Shown: piece after piece, positions 35,180 through 48,303 of the stretch
How the letters are laid out: each line of letters opens with the position of its first letter
How positions within the stretch are numbered: position 1 is the first letter of the stretch
NCBI RefSeq assembly: GCF_036373705.1
Contig: NC_089863.1
Span: 28,294,227-28,358,226, forward strand
Direction of reading: 5' to 3'
Source of the DNA: Amia ocellicauda
Lineage: Eukaryota; Chordata; Actinopteri; Amiiformes; Amiidae
Length of the DNA: 64,000 nt
The notes under the pieces: model-generated
What the model saw: only the letters and a program-made list of their open reading frames with translations
What the model was told of the DNA's origin: nothing
Database searches by the model: none
Program-made: the position numbers and the translations under genes

Positions 35180-35260
35180 CTCAACTCTGTTCCTGAAACC
35201 CCCCATCCCACAGAACAAGCAGAACAAGCTCTCGAGTACTTCATATCTGAACTGACCCCA
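35180..35260. mobile_element. hAT-type MITE fragment
   Basis: CAGTATTCCTCAACTCTGTT followed by CCTGAAACCCCCC resembles the left end of the MITE at 63695 (CAGTGGATCTAAAACCGGTC). Only one end is visible. Similar half-copies may lie near 29693 and 42302. Confidence 0.35.
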
Positions 35261-38200
35261 TAGCCTTCTCGATTTGACTCCTTAAATGGTGTAGCACAGG
35301 GGGAAAAAAAGTGTGAGAATTAAATTGCTATCCTACAATGTGTTATTTCAACTTGAGATCTCCCGCCGTGTACAGTTACAACAAATCTCCGACTGGGTCA
35401 GATAATTACTCCAGGAAGTAACTGAAAACTCAGATGGAATGATTTGCCAGCAGCTCAGTGGGGCCCCTGGGTCACGAAGCCTGCGCTTTTAGGGGTAAAA
35501 CTCAACTCGGCCCTTAAGGACCCACTCTGATGTATGTATGCCACCCGTGAGGGAATGTCTGCGATATCTACAAATGCAAAATGGACACTACCTGGCTACA
35601 CCCATACCAAATACATATACCCCCCTCTGTTGCAGTTTGAGCAGCTCTCCACTAGATGCCGCTACTTCCCTCATCCATTGTTTTGTCTTCTGGAAGGGAG
35701 GAGGACTGAATTCCTAGCGTGTGCAGCCATGTTCGATTTGCATCAATGTCAGGGGCTGGCACTGTGCACTAAACACGGAACCTAGTCTTCACTGTCGGGA
35801 CAGAACCAAGCCAGTATCATCTCAGTACTGTGAGGTCCAGTAGCCATTGTGTGAAGGGAATACTCACTCGCACATTCCTCAATACTTCCATTCTTGATTG
35901 GGTCTTCTTGTATTCCGGAAGCTGCTACTGAGGCCCAGGCCAAACCAGACCCATCTGTGTCCCGGCTTGTGGTTTCATTGAGTGTCAGAAGCCATTTTAC
36001 ACTACTCGGGAATAAACACTCAGTAGGGTACAGGTTTGCAATTAGAGATTTGCAGGTCACTTTACGTTTTGACCGGGTCTAGGCAGGTCAGGGTCCAGGT
36101 CTCGAGGAGAAGTCTGAAGAAGAGGATTGTGTGTGTGTGTGTGTTTGGTGACCTTTTAAAACCCAATGAAAACAGAACACACCTCAAAATGAAAGGCTTC
36201 TCAGTGGTACATCAGTTATGGGGCAAATCTCACTGGGATTGGTCTCATTTTAATTTCTGCATTTGTTTCTGCTTCCTCTCCAACCTGTAGGTGCTGACAT
36301 AAGCATAATCAATCCACAAGCATACATGCATGCGTGTGTGTGTGTGCACACGCGTGTACAATCAAGCCTCCTGTCACTGCCACAATAAACAGGGCCCTGC
36401 AAAGGTCAAACCTGCTGGGAGAGAATAATGGTCTCTATAGCAACGTGGCCTGGCACTTGAGGATAGCACTGGGGTGGTGTGGCATACAACGCTTCCCAGC
36501 ATGCAACACTTCCCACATGGACTTTGTGTTCCATTTTAATTGTATTTTCAATTAAAGAAAGAATAAAAATATCTATACATGTGTGCTCCATAGATTGGTA
36601 TTTATAGATAGATCCCCTTTATCTGTCCCTATGACATAAGGTGGTTAAAGAGCTTAAATTAACCTCAAAGTGCTCTCCCACATATTTGTGGTATGTGGCA
36701 GCTTCCTGGTACATAATTATGACATCACTTGTATATATTTGTAGAGGTTATCTGTAATAACTTGATTGCATTATTTACAGTTGTGGATTGTATTCTGCTA
36801 CTGTGCTCAGGTTTTGACTTGACTTTTTGACATTTTGGACAAATATGCAAGATAATGGAGATATTATGGACACTGGGGATCGTTAATCAACAATGGTCAG
36901 TGGTTTGATGTGATCCAGGTTTAGGATTAGGCACAGTTAGGCACTGTGTTGAGATCACAGATCTGAGATCACAGACAGATGCTTCAAACGATTAGCAGTT
37001 ACAAAACATCCCTGTTCATCAGCTCAGACACCAGGCTAGACAGCAACGTTAAAACCAGCTGTTCTTATTATTTTTATCATTATTATGATGATGATCATGA
37101 TTTTGATGAATCCATGTTTAAAGCACAATCAAATAGTCATTTTCACACAGCCGGGAAAAGAAAAACGAAAGAAAAGTAAAGTGCATAAACGAACACGTTG
37201 ACAGAACTGTACAATTTCCTAACAAGCATTAGAAAACTAGCGTGTCTTTCTTCTTATAAGCATTCTCGTACACTATTTTGTTTTTCAGTTTTATTTTATT
37301 TTGTTACCACAGGAATTGAATTTGCAGCACTTGACAGTTCGTTGTGGAGAGACAGGAACAGTGTAAAGCAGCAGCATTTATTAAGAACACAGACAGGAAC
37401 TTCCATAGTTATACTTGGAAACATATTTTCCCCCCCTATTGTTAGTTTAATATTATGATTGTTATTAGTAGTAGTATTTTTAGAGGCCAAACTAGAACAG
37501 AGACATCTGTACAGTCCAAAATACAAGAGGACGCCATCTGTGTTTTTACCAGCCCTTCCCTGTTACTTTTTTAATCTTCCCTTTAACTTGTGGAAGTGTG
37601 CGTGTTTCTCGGACAGTCGTCCTTGAAGCCAAGTAGGTCCACTCTGTCATACAAGGTACTGTTGGTCAGTTTACCCTGTTATTTCATTTGATATGTTTTT
37701 ATCTATTGCTGCCAAAACTGTGCTATCCAATACGTGCTCTCCTGTTTTTTTTACCCTCAGATTTCCAGTTGGGTGCACACCATGCTTATCCATGGACAAT
37801 ACTACGTCTATGCTCAGACAGGAGCACCCTCTACCTCCTGGAGAAACCTCCTTTACCTCAGCATGCAACGGAGATGGGCCACTCCAATTTCAATTGTCCA
37901 CTTCCCTGATAAATGTACAGTCCTACAGCTTTTAGATATGCCTTTTAATTAGCACCTGAGGGAGACGCAGTAATGCCCCGGTAATTCGGCCTTTTAGTGA
38001 TCACTTATAGCAATCAAGATATGAGGTGGAACAGAAACAAGTCCGTTCATCCATCCCCTACAGGGGAAACGCAGGTGTGCTCTTCCTTTAAAGCAGTGTG
38101 CTTAAAATGAATTTGGAGACCTAAAGTCATTTTTATAGATATCTCTATTCTCCTGCTTCAGACCTTCAAGATTACTCTGGGGATTACTCTGCTCCTGTAA

Positions 38201-40436
38201 AATTATAGGATGTTCAGTTAACTGCAAGATCTGAAGAGGGATGAACATCAAGGAATCCTTTGGCAGATTCATGGACTGCTTTAAAGGAAAGTAGGGTACT
38301 CAAAAATCCCCAGAAGCCCTACTCCCCATCATGGACCTATTTGTATCTGAGACAGAGGGAGAGGGGGAGGGGGAGGGGGAGGGGGCGAGGGAGAGGGAGA
38401 GGGTGGGGTGGGGAGTGGCCCAGTCCTTTAACCGTTACATTAACCAAACTGCTTTCTAATGTGCTTCTGACTGCTTCTGGCAGAAATTAAAACAAGATAT
38501 TTCTTCTACACGAGAAAGAAAACAAAATCACATGGAATGTGATACAGCAGTACAGTATATTGCACATATACATCTTATATAAAACACTTAAATACTTTCA
38601 TATACTTCAATATGTACACTATTTACAGCGTGCACTCATTGTGTAGGAGTCCTGGTGCGGAGTGTGCGCAGGACCCAGAGAGTGCAGGGAGAAGTGTCTG
38701 GGGAACGCTATTCTGGGCGTTCTCCTTCATTCGGGAGCAAAAAGACCGGAATGAACTCAGCCAGAATTTATTAGGAATCCAAATGAGAGAGGGATCTACA
38801 AGGGGGAGAGTTGATATGGGAACTGCACTTAATAAACAAATAATATGGTGACACCTGATTGGGTGTTATTTGTTTGGGAGGGGCTCTGCAAACAAACATT
38901 TGCTCCAAAACTTTAAAGACAATCACTGGATATCTACCGTATGTCGCATTCGCAATGGAGTTCTGTCTGTGCTTTCACATGTTGTCTTTTGGAGGTCTTT
39001 GCCTCTTCTCTCAGTTTAAATTGAATAGACCACCCCTAAAGTACTCATAGCTGCAAAACACACGTTTGTTATTGATCAATTTGGCAAGAAGAATCACTTG
39101 TTCATGGAAGGGGAACGCTGGCTCTCTTAGCTTTCTTAAACCACTACCTGCTTCACTGATCGCTATGCAATCTTAACAAAGTGGTGGTGTCAGGGGTGGC
39201 GTATTAAACATGCTGCATTCGTGCTCTCCCAAGCCCAGGGTGGGAGACCTACAACTCATGGCTCTACTGCTGGAGAACATCAGGACTTCATTGTGCTCTA
39301 CTGGATTGGACCGTCAGGGAATATCAGGACTTATTTCTATAAAGTAACATTTACCCTAAATACCATACATATTTCTATGGCATGTGTATAGCGTTAGGCC
39401 CTGGTAGAGTGCAGTAAAGCACAGTGAAGACATGTTGGACCCCATAGGAGACCACTGTCAGACTAGGGGACAGCCACAGCCAAACCCTGTTGAAAGTGTT
39501 CCGCTGGTGAATTTACCAGGGTAGACAGGCATAAAGGGCATCTATCAAAATTAATAAATAATACATAAATAAATAGGCCAGATTTTTATATCTCTATGCC
39601 AGTTCCTTGTGATCAATTGGAAATAACCATCCCACTTCAGGGCGCTGAGCTGTCCCATACAGTGCAGCATGATGGCAGAGATGGCTAGCCGTGGTTTATA
39701 TGTCCTCCAGTTCCCAAACTATCTAGGTGCATCTCTCCCTTGTTCAAGCTATCTTGGCATCACTACTACGACTACTACAATACACAGCTTGCAGAGAGGG
39801 TGTCACAAACTCTCTACGTTGAGGGCCATACTGACTAGCTCAAAGTTTCCCTACCACTTTTTTAATAACCAAAGATGGAGAAAAAGGAAGTGTCAAAGAC
39901 TGAAAATCATTACTTATAGTCACTAAAAATAGAGAGACGGAGCAAGAGAGAGACAGAGGAAAGAGAGAGAACATAAAAAAAAATAAAAAAAATCTTGGAC
40001 TAATTCAGTCAACCCAATTCCAGAGCGTCTTGGTTGCATCATTCTCTTCCTTATTGCGCAGCTAATAAAAAATAAATATTAATCTCTTTTGTGAAGTAGG
40101 TCACCCAACCCAAAATAAAAAGCTCAGGATTTTCCAGCGTCCCCAGGGAGATCGATCCAAGCTGTCTATTCCTAGCTCGAATGCGGAGGCTGAGCCTTAA
40201 ATAACAATGCAGAGCTTGGAGAATCTGGGCCGGAGTGCTGCTATTTCTCCGGTACATTTTTTGTCTTTTTAACGAAAGAGTGCGCCCCTGTGAAAACCGG
40301 AATGGAGGGGAGTCACTGAGAGTGACCTTCCTTTTAATCCATACATCCATCCCTCAATCCCACCCTCTGTGTCCCCTCCCCATTCCGCAAACCCCCCCTT
40401 CCTCCATCCCACCCCCAACCCTCTCCCAGGAGGGTC
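35261..40436. other. Non-coding region between MS4A and ankrd34
   Basis: I see no gene with recognisable protein features. There is a G-rich block at 38356-38416, and a stretch at about 38640-38850 with an LTR-like flavour but no clear ends. The 3' UTR of the minus-strand ankrd34 gene must occupy the right-hand part, but I could not fix a polyadenylation site; AATAAA on the minus strand occurs near 38767. Confidence 0.4.
38356..38416 (+). repeat. G-rich (GGGGGA)n tract with quadruplex potential
   Basis: At least six runs of three to five G separated by A, GA or T on the plus strand. It fits the pattern of G-quadruplex-forming DNA. It lies about 2 kb beyond the ankrd34 stop codon, on the strand opposite its transcript. 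Confidence 0.7.
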
Positions 40437-42092
40437 TCAGTCCCCTGTGAATTCGATCATCTTCTCCGTCAGGACCTCCTGAAAGCTGGAGAGCTGCTTC
40501 ATCTGCTCGGGCTGCATTGAGTGGCGCCTCGTTAGCTTCTTCTTCAGCTTGGAATCACCGCGCTTGGGGGAGCTGGGCGCCACCGGGATCAGGATCTTGT
40601 GTCCCGTGTGGACAGGGGACGGTGGCTTTCCGTTGGCCCGGATGTCTGGGATAGGCCGCTGGGGGTTGATGTTGAGTGGGGGTAGGAAGCCTGGCCGAGT
40701 GTGAGAGATGTGGTCCAGGAGAAGGGTGCCAGAGCCCCTGCGCTCCAGCAGCCCCGGGGGTCTCCGGCGGACAGTGATGGGCGACACTGAGTTGGGAATG
40801 CTCTCCAGGGACTCCCGGGAGGAGCTGGTGAGCAGGGAGAGGGGGGAGGCATTGTACTTGCGGCGTTCCACTGATACCCTTCCCGAATCAGGGGAGCCGG
40901 GGATGGATTCGGGACACAGGTGGGTGTCCGATTCGTAGTGTTCCATGCGAGTCAGCTTGGGGTGCGCCAATCCCCGGGCTCCCACCGGCACAGGTCCTGA
41001 ACCCGCTCCTGGTCCGGGCACCATTCCCGGGCCCGTGCCGGCTGTCTCCTGCGATTCGGGGGCTGTGTTCCTGCGGTACAGCATTTGGTGCTGCTGGACC
41101 TTGTCAGCCCAGGAGGAGCCATAGAGTGCAGCACAGTCCTCGGAGCACGAGCGGTCCTTGAGTTTGGGCGAGATGGGGTCGTGGGTCTCGATGCTATGCC
41201 GTCGTGAAAGAAGGGGCCTGCCAGGCCCAGAGACGCACAGGCCGTTCATCTCGGAGAGGAGGCGCTCTTCTGTCTCTTCCTCCACCCCAGGCACTACTTC
41301 CCTCTCCCCCTCCCTGGGGGGCTGTTCCTGGGCTGCCGCGCTCAGCACAGAGGGCGCCACCAGCCCCCACGGCTCCGAATTGAGCCTCTTGAGGAGCTTG
41401 CGTGGGGGTGCCCTCTTCTCCCCCAGGGGACGGGCGGAAGGCAGGGGGAGAGCAGTCGACAGGGCAAAGCTAAAGATGCCCTCCTCTTCTTCTTTCTCGC
41501 TAGCCGGGGACGCGGTGGTGCGGATCTCCACCTCAGAGGGTGACATGCAGGAGACGGGGGAGAGTTTGTCGTCGATGCCGGGTGAGGGTGGTGAGTTGAG
41601 GTACTGCTTGGTCTTCTTGGTGCCTGAGGGGGACGTGTCTGTGGTGATGATGATAACCTCCTTGCCTTTGGCCTTGCAGGCGTCCAAAAGGATCTGCAGC
41701 GTCTCACGGTCCCCCCGGTTGATGGCGTGGACCAGGGCTGAGGACCCTGAGTAGTCCTTCAGGCTGGGATCGGCCCCGTACTCCAGAAGCAGGGACACTA
41801 CCTCCTTGCCAGCCTGTTCCGCACAGGCGTGCATAAGAGCTGTGCGCCCGGACTTGTCGGGGATGTTGGGGTCAGCGCCCTTTTCCAGCAAGTAGCGTAC
41901 CATCTTCTGCTGGCTCTGCGCATCCTCGTAGCCAGCCAGGCAGGCGGCCGAGATGGGCGTCTCCCCCCTTTCATTGCCCTCGTTGATGTACGCCCCCCCC
42001 TCCAACAGCAACCGGGTCAGCCGCAGCCTGCCCTGGAACACAGCCTTAAGAAGGGCATTCCCCTCAGTGTGGAGGGCCCCCCCGTCACCCAT
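40437..42092 (-). CDS. ankrd34a-like: Ankyrin repeat domain protein 34 (ANKRD34 family)
   Basis: An intronless 551-codon frame. The ATG at 42092 has a good Kozak context (G at -3 and +4). Residues about 9-146 form four ankyrin repeats: GNALLKAVFQGRLRLTRLLL; GETPISAACLAGY...MVRYLLEKGAD; SGRTALMHACAEQAG...VSLLLEYGAD; SGSSALVHAINRGDRETLQILL. A long low-complexity Ser/Pro-rich region follows, with basic RRHS phosphosite-like motifs at residues 297-300 and near the end (LTRRHSMQPEQM). The C-terminus FQEVLTEKMIEFTG closes the protein. N-terminal repeats, a disordered middle, conserved RRHS motifs and a single coding exon are ANKRD34 traits. ANKRD34A is suggested because the human gene is on 1q, like NES, but B or C is possible. 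Biochemical role unknown; family members are mostly neural. Confidence 0.85.
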   Translation of the reverse strand: MGDGGALHTEGNALLKAVFQGRLRLTRLLLEGGAYINEGNERGETPISAACLAGYEDAQSQQKMVRYLLEKGADPNIPDKSGRTALMHACAEQAGKEVVSLLLEYGADPSLKDYSGSSALVHAINRGDRETLQILLDACKAKGKEVIIITTDTSPSGTKKTKQYLNSPPSPGIDDKLSPVSCMSPSEVEIRTTASPASEKEEEEGIFSFALSTALPLPSARPLGEKRAPPRKLLKRLNSEPWGLVAPSVLSAAAQEQPPREGEREVVPGVEEETEERLLSEMNGLCVSGPGRPLLSRRHSIETHDPISPKLKDRSCSEDCAALYGSSWADKVQQHQMLYRRNTAPESQETAGTGPGMVPGPGAGSGPVPVGARGLAHPKLTRMEHYESDTHLCPESIPGSPDSGRVSVERRKYNASPLSLLTSSSRESLESIPNSVSPITVRRRPPGLLERRGSGTLLLDHISHTRPGFLPPLNINPQRPIPDIRANGKPPSPVHTGHKILIPVAPSSPKRGDSKLKKKLTRRHSMQPEQMKQLSSFQEVLTEKMIEFTGD

Positions 42093-42186
42093 GGCACCCC
42101 CTCCCTCCGCCGGTCCGTCAGCGCCGCCCAGTCATCGTGGAGAGGCCGGCAGGAGAAGCAGGCAGGGGGGGAAGGAGGGGAGAGAC
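42093..42186 (-). other. ankrd34 5' UTR part with splice acceptor
   Basis: On the minus strand CCTCTTGTCTGTTCCAG ends at 42187, a strong acceptor 94 bases before the start codon. It implies that the coding exon is preceded by at least one non-coding exon upstream (higher coordinates). Confidence 0.6.
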
Positions 42187-42294
42187 CTGGAACAGACAAG
42201 AGGGTACATGGGTCAGCGAGGCGGGCAATGAAAGGAGAGCACAGGGGACATCTGCGGAGACCTGTCCCATCATTCCCAAAAGCCGCTAGCTGTA

Positions 42295-42420
42295 CCGGGG
42301 GGTTTTCACATTCCAGCCCTGGGGTCTGGGGGGGGGCGTCAGGTTTTGCCTCCAGCCCAGCTCAAACCTGAATTGGCTGAATTAAATAATCAACTGAATT
42401 AATTTAACACTTCCGGCTAG
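42295..42420. repeat. Degenerate hAT/MITE-like repeat
   Basis: TTCCAGCCCTGGGGTCTGGG, then 'CAGCCCAGCTCAAACCTGAATTGG' split by AT-rich filler. It resembles the half-units of the MITE at 63695. Ends are not definable. Confidence 0.3.
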
Positions 42421-42949
42421 ATTGTGAAAAGCTCCGTGGATGCAATATTTAGAGTAATCGATATATTTTAAGTCACCAGGTGTGAAGCTAAAATGCGAAG
42501 GTCTTCGAAAAGCCTATGCATGAAAATAATGTAATTAATTGAGTAATTGAAATAATTAGTGTCTACACCTGCCTGTACTGGGGTGAAGGGTGAAAACAAA
42601 CAAATTAAAAGGGTGATGAAGATAATTATTAGATTTCATGGGCTGGCACTTTTGAGCAAGGGGACGGGATAACACAAGAACCAATTACACAGTGATTGAA
42701 TTGAATTGAATTGAATGCTGTGTAACAAAATGTAATTAGTTACATCCATACATAAAACATACTACATGGTTGCACAATACAGCATGGTATTAGGTATATA
42801 CAGCATAACAAACAGAATGCAAAATACATTTTGTAGGGTGTACTACAGACCCAACCCTACCCTTAATGTTAATCACTGCTGTGTTTTTATTGATTGCTTG
42901 CTTGCTTGATTGATGGATGGACAGAGGAATATACCAGTGTCCTGTCAAA

Positions 42950-43150
42950 TTTGGTATCAGTCCTGGAGTACAGCTTGCAGTTCATCCCAGAGGTGCTCTG
43001 TGGGATTCATGTAAGAATCCCATTCTTCTTTCTTAATTATATTGAAATGATTGTGCTGCAGTCCCTGTTGGGTCACATGATGTGTAACTCCACTGGTCAT
43101 GAGATCTAAATCTACCTCCAGACGGGATTTGGGTTTGTCTTGTATTTCTA
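42950..43150 (-). mobile_element. Tc1-like transposase fragment (decayed)
   Basis: The minus strand reads SYMNPTEHLWDELQAVLQ, the region of the Tc1 catalytic glutamate (NPIEHLW in intact copies). Only about 60 codons remain and no inverted ends are visible. Confidence 0.6.
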
Positions 43151-44619
43151 CCATTTATCCACGTTTTTAACCACGCCCTCCTCTTCAAGCCTTAGTTAAG
43201 GGTAGTATGTCAATCAAGCTAACCAGAAACAAAAATACCACACAAACAAGTCCAGCCAAGAGCGAGAGAAATCTGTTGCCACAGCCTTGATGACATCAAA
43301 CTGCAGATATGTTTCTTTACAGGTTTCAAAGTATTCATACAGGAAGAAGAAAAAACACCAGGCACAAACCTTTGGAGTGGCACTGATCAGATTGGAGCTC
43401 CAGTCAAGTGTGAGAAGTTATAACTAAGGGCCCCTTTTTTTCCCAAGGTGCTAAGAAGATTTACTTGCGAATATGAGCAGCAGTTTTAAGATGATTTCTC
43501 ACATCCTGCTGCTCAAAATTAGACACTTTTCATAGTGGGGGTTGGGGAGTTGCAACCATCTTGTATGAGAAGATAAGCTGTTACAGTAACACTAATAAAG
43601 ACATGCACTGCCATTCCTAATCAGTGATCATCTGACCCGTTTTGCAGAAGCAAAAGCCTGTTCTAGTGTCTCGTTATGGTGGCACCCCTTCTAGGAAAGG
43701 TACGATACTGTCTGGGCATGGATCACATACTAGAAACCACACTAGCCAGCTTAACTGTATAGAGTCTTCTGTTTTATGCTCTGAAGTTCATACAGCGAAT
43801 TCCCAAACCACTCAGGATTGATAGAGCAAGGAGCACACACACACGCACACACACACAAATCCAAGTTTGTAGCTGCAAGTCACCGCACCGAATCCAGGGG
43901 ACAATGTGCACTACCCCCCCCATCAAGAGAAGTAGCTTTATTAATCCAGCTGTCGTCTGTCAATTATCACCAGCAACGCGAGCATATGTTGACAGAGCTC
44001 CCTGCCAGGGCAATTACCACGGAGCTAAGACGGCATAATTGCTGGCTGATTAACGAGCCGACCTTCAACGGCGCTTAATGGAGACCGTGGCGAACACAGA
44101 CAAATTAAAGACCAGAGAGAGGAAAAAAAACAACTCACAGCTGCACCTGTGCCAGCCCTAATCCTGCACTCTGGGTGAAGATTACTTATTTTTTGGACCC
44201 CATTTGTTTAACATTCTTTGGCAAATATTTTTAAAAGGTTGTCTGCCCTGTCAGGACACTGGTTAAGATGGAATACACAGAATGGGGTTATGAAAGAAAG
44301 AAAGAAAAAAAGCAATTTGCTCCTAATTAAACCCAATAATGGAGTCAGATAAGTAGTTTACTAAACACAATTTGGCTGTCCAGGACCAGATTGGACAGAT
44401 GAACTATAGAATTGGTCCCAGAACTTTACCCAGCTGGTTCTTGACGAGAGAAGATTTGTCCCAGGATACTTTGCCGCAGGCCCGTCAACTCTCTGTGTAA
44501 ATCAACGACCCCAAGTTTCAAAACCTCTTCATCTGACCTTTCTTAAACCTTTATGCAAATGAACCCCACTGAATTCTCCACTGGATTTTTTACATGCTTT
44601 TTACTGTGGTTGCACCATA
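43151..44619. other. Non-coding region (ankrd34 upstream intron)
   Basis: No gene, repeat array or structured RNA recognised beyond a short CA run (about 43836-43857) and AT-rich patches. Confidence 0.4.
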
Positions 44620-45580
44620 CTTTTATTGAATTCTTCTATGGGCTCCAACACTGCTTCACTGTGCTCTGTTCTCACTGCCCAAACCCTGGTCGACCACAGT
44701 AAACGTGCCTTTGAGAAGTTTATTGTGGCGTATCGGGACATTCCCATAGTCCAGTGTGGAAAAGCATAGCAAAGGCACGTTGAACCAAAAGCAAAGCTTG
44801 TTGGAGGTGAATCCGCAGCATTGTGGGGTTCTGAGTTTTTGAATGGAACGCCCTCTCCCATTCTTCCATGCTCACCCCAACTAGGGAAATAGCAGAGAGC
44901 AAATTACAACCCCCTGCCACCTCCATATGTGGATGTCATAGGCAGTCTACAGAGATGTGGAAAAAATTGTTCTGGTCAGATGAGTCATCCGTCACCATAT
45001 TCTCAAGTGGGCGAGTGCATGTGTGGGACACCAAGAGAACGGTACAGGCCTGACTGCTTGACCCCTACAGTGAGGGGGTGCAGAGGCTCTGTTATGCAGT
45101 GGGTGGCATTTTCCTGGCATGGTTTGGGTCCACTTGTCCCCTTAGAGGGAAGGGTCACTGCAAATCATTACAAAGTTATTCTGAGTGATCACCTTTATCC
45201 TATGGTGACACATTTCTAAGCTGATGGGAGTGGTCTCTTCCAGGATGACAATGCCCCATCCACAGGGCACAAGGGCTCACTGAATGGTGTGATGCGTATG
45301 AAAATGATGTGACTCATATGCTATGGCCTTCGCTGTCACCAGATCTCAACCCAATTGAACACCTATGGGAGATTCTGGACTGACGTGTTAGACAGCGCTC
45401 TCCACCACCATCATCAACACACCAAATGAGGGAATATCTTTTGGAAGAAGGGTGTTCATCCCTCCAGTCCAGAAATTCATAGAATCTGTGCCAAGAGCAT
45501 TGAAGCTGTTCTGGGGCTCATGGTGCCCAACACCTTACTGAGACACTTTATGTTGGTTTTCCTTTAATTTGTCACCCGTC
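44620..45580 (+). mobile_element. Decayed Tc1-like transposon
   Basis: Scattered plus-strand frames read as a Tc1 transposase: MWKKLFWSDESSVTIFSSGR (first catalytic Asp), GSVMQWVAFSWHGLGPLVPL, and FQDDNAP (second Asp). [11 protein letters not shown] follows, legible in the DNA near 45340-45365 (CACCAGATCTCAACCCAATT). Frames are broken by several indels and stops. The ends are uncertain: the right end near 45560 shares the terminal sequence found at 6215-6250. Confidence 0.75.
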
Positions 45581-46496
45581 TGTACGTCTATTGGGGGTGT
45601 CCAAACTCCTGAATTCACTTTCTTGGGGCTGGGATTCCATGCTGCTCAGAAAATTACACATCCTTTAAACAGAAATCAGGGCTGGTGACAGGTGACATAC
45701 TGTAACACTTTTCCCGATCCAAAAAAATGACAGAAGATGTAAGCAAACCAGAACCATCCAAAACACAAATCACATTTCTTTCTTTCTTACAGAATATGGC
45801 AAAAAAAGGCTTGAGCGCACAGATCATAAGTGTAAACGGAGTCCAGGACGAGACTCACAATGACAATAGACAAACATCACAGTTTAAGGAAAATACGAAG
45901 GTGCAAGAACTCATTTACGGGAAGAAAGAATAAAAAAGAAAAAGCTAGAAATAATAAGTGGATATCCCCACACGGAGATCTCGTATCATTTTTGTTGGAT
46001 GCAAATCACAACCAAAATATCAACAAGAGAACAATACCTCGGCTCTTGTATCTAGCACACACTAGAATGTCCAGAAGAATTCATTTAACTGTCGTATTTA
46101 TGCATACAGTTCCCCAAAAAGAAAATGCATCAAAAACAACGAGAAAACAAGGAGGATATCACAAATAAAGTTAATTCAAAATGTAATCCAGTTTTCAGAA
46201 TCCATGTTTTTGAACTCCAGAACATGAATAATCACCATAGTCTCTTCACATAATTTAGTTGAAAGTATTATTAGCTGTTCTTTTAAGCTGTTTGTCAAGT
46301 CCAAAGCTTGCATATTCTGAACAGAAACCTGTCCCCATACTGCAGCCAAGGGACTGACATATTAAACATAGCATATCATAGTATCAATCATTTCAATGAA
46401 CTCTAATATTTTATAAATGTATTTGAGCTCAAGAAATCACCTGGCATACTGCAACTTTTACTTGTGCAGATAATGAATACGATTGTGAATTGCATT
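45581..46496. other. Non-coding, AT-rich region
   Basis: Nothing recognised. Two Lys/Asn-rich open frames (45727-45933, 45860-46168) have no domain I can name. Confidence 0.4.
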
Positions 46497-47790
46497 TCAT
46501 TCATTATCTATATTATGTGGTAGTCCCACCCACCCTCTACTGGAGGTATTGGGAATTGCACTGAAATAGGGTTTCAGATATGCAACATTTTTAACAGCTG
46601 CTTTGTCACTAACAAGGAACTGAGTCCTATGGTTAATTGGTCCCAGATTAGACCAGGACCACTTTGGTGCCACTTGAGCAGAAAATTCACTTGTGGTGTT
46701 AGCGGTGGGATGTGTCTCTCTCCACACCAAATCTCCCTTCTGGAACTACATCACTTTAATGTATAGTACTTTGCCAGCTTATTTTGAGCTTTATCTGCAT
46801 TTCTGGCAACTTGCTGGGATAAGAGATATTGTATACATAGTGATATGTGTCCCGAGGAAGATGGGATAGGAGCATTTGCTATCAAGCAATTAAGGGGTCC
46901 CTTACGTTTTCTACCCAAGGCCAGTTCTGCTGGGGAGAAGCCTGTTGACTCTTGAAAAGAAGGGTATAAAGCAAACCTGAACTCATGGACCCACCTGCCC
47001 CGATTCTGGTGATGTTCCCCTACATCTGAGGCGATAGTTGTTTTAAGTGTCCCATTACTCCGCTCAGTCAGGTTAGTTTGTGGATGGTAACTGGTGGTAA
47101 GCGACCCCATCAGATCCCCCCCTAGCATGTGCCGTGGCTCTGACACCTGTGTTAATTGTAACAGACCAGCCAGCTTGCTGTTAGGAAGCTTGAATTGTTG
47201 ACATGTTGGACATTTCATGTCAAAAGCCCAGGTATGTTTTCTGATATCTGACCACCATGCAACATCTCACATCCCAGGTAGTGTTTTCAGGCATCCCAGA
47301 AGTCAACCTAAGTGGGTTTTAATGATAATACTAAAGAAACATGGATGTTAACTCAGTAGGAACCATAAGCTGCAGTTTATAACCATCATTGGTTATGAGC
47401 ACTGGGCAATATATAAAACACCATGTTCCTGTACAAAAACCATGTGATAAGTTTTTCCCACAGCAGGTGAAGGCCAAATCCGCAACTCTGTCCTGTACTT
47501 TCTAGTCTCTTCATTGTGCTTCTGCAATGTGGCTGAGGGACACTGGGATTTCATAGGTAACGTCTCTGATTCTGTTTCTATGGCGATGATGATGAGACAC
47601 TCCGAGGCAATGCTTTGGGAGCGGCTTTGAGACTCCCTTTCTGATACAGGACGACAACATTGTAGTGTTGGAGTCTTAAGGTCCTTCTAATGTGATGGGA
47701 TTTTAGGGTTGTTAAATGCCCAGGTCCGAGCAGCAGGACGGGCAGGGGAGCAGAGTTGTCGAGCAGGGTTGTCCTCTTCAAATCGACCAA
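46497..47790 (-). mobile_element. Ty3/gypsy-type LTR retrotransposon remnant
   Basis: Minus-strand frames match a pol polyprotein in order. Around 47790-47578 comes an RNase H-end-like segment (HHIRRTLRLQHYNVVVLYQK...PKALPRS). Around 47218-46751 lies an integrase piece: a zinc-finger remnant CPTCQQFK, a jump that loses most of the catalytic core, then SYHPQTNLTERSNGTLK and later FSPAELALGRK. Around 46730-46497 lies a chromodomain-side tail. Stops, frameshifts and an internal deletion make it inactive. No LTRs were found beside it. An ancient degraded copy. Confidence 0.75.
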
Positions 47791-48257
47791 GGTTGCTATC
47801 CAGTCAGTCCATTAAGGATGCTCTGGAATGGTCCAAAATGCAGTAGAACAAAATTCAGTCCAACACAGGGTTACTGCAGGGCCAAGGCTGAAAACCAGAA
47901 GTCAATATTTTTCCAACTTTCTTCCCACCTCACCCCAACCCCCAAACATTTCTTTCAAGCCATTAACAGGGTTGCCAGTTTTCCGCACCTAATGTGAGAT
48001 GTAAATCGCAGACTGAATTATAAATAACACAGAATTCAAACGGGCACAGTGCCTCGGCGATCTAGGATAAAGGGGCTGTAAAAAATGCCTTGAGAGGGAG
48101 AAGAAAGCCATTCCACGCAGCCATGAGTTCTCTCACCCGGCACTGCGCCACATTGCCTTTTTAACTGCATTACACACACATGCCAGATCAGGATATGATC
48201 ACAATCTAATTCCACCCTTGTTACTCTGTCATCTTTTACTGTGGTTCTATTGCTGCT
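47791..48257. other. Non-coding region
   Basis: No gene or repeat recognised. It may contain further unrecognisable retrotransposon sequence. Confidence 0.35.
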
Positions 48258-48258
48258 T

Positions 48259-48303
<45 letters not shown>

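Noticed and set aside
45727..46168. Small Lys/Asn-rich plus-strand frames as a novel gene
   Set aside because: AT-rich sequence readily yields such frames; no signal peptide, domain or splice context.
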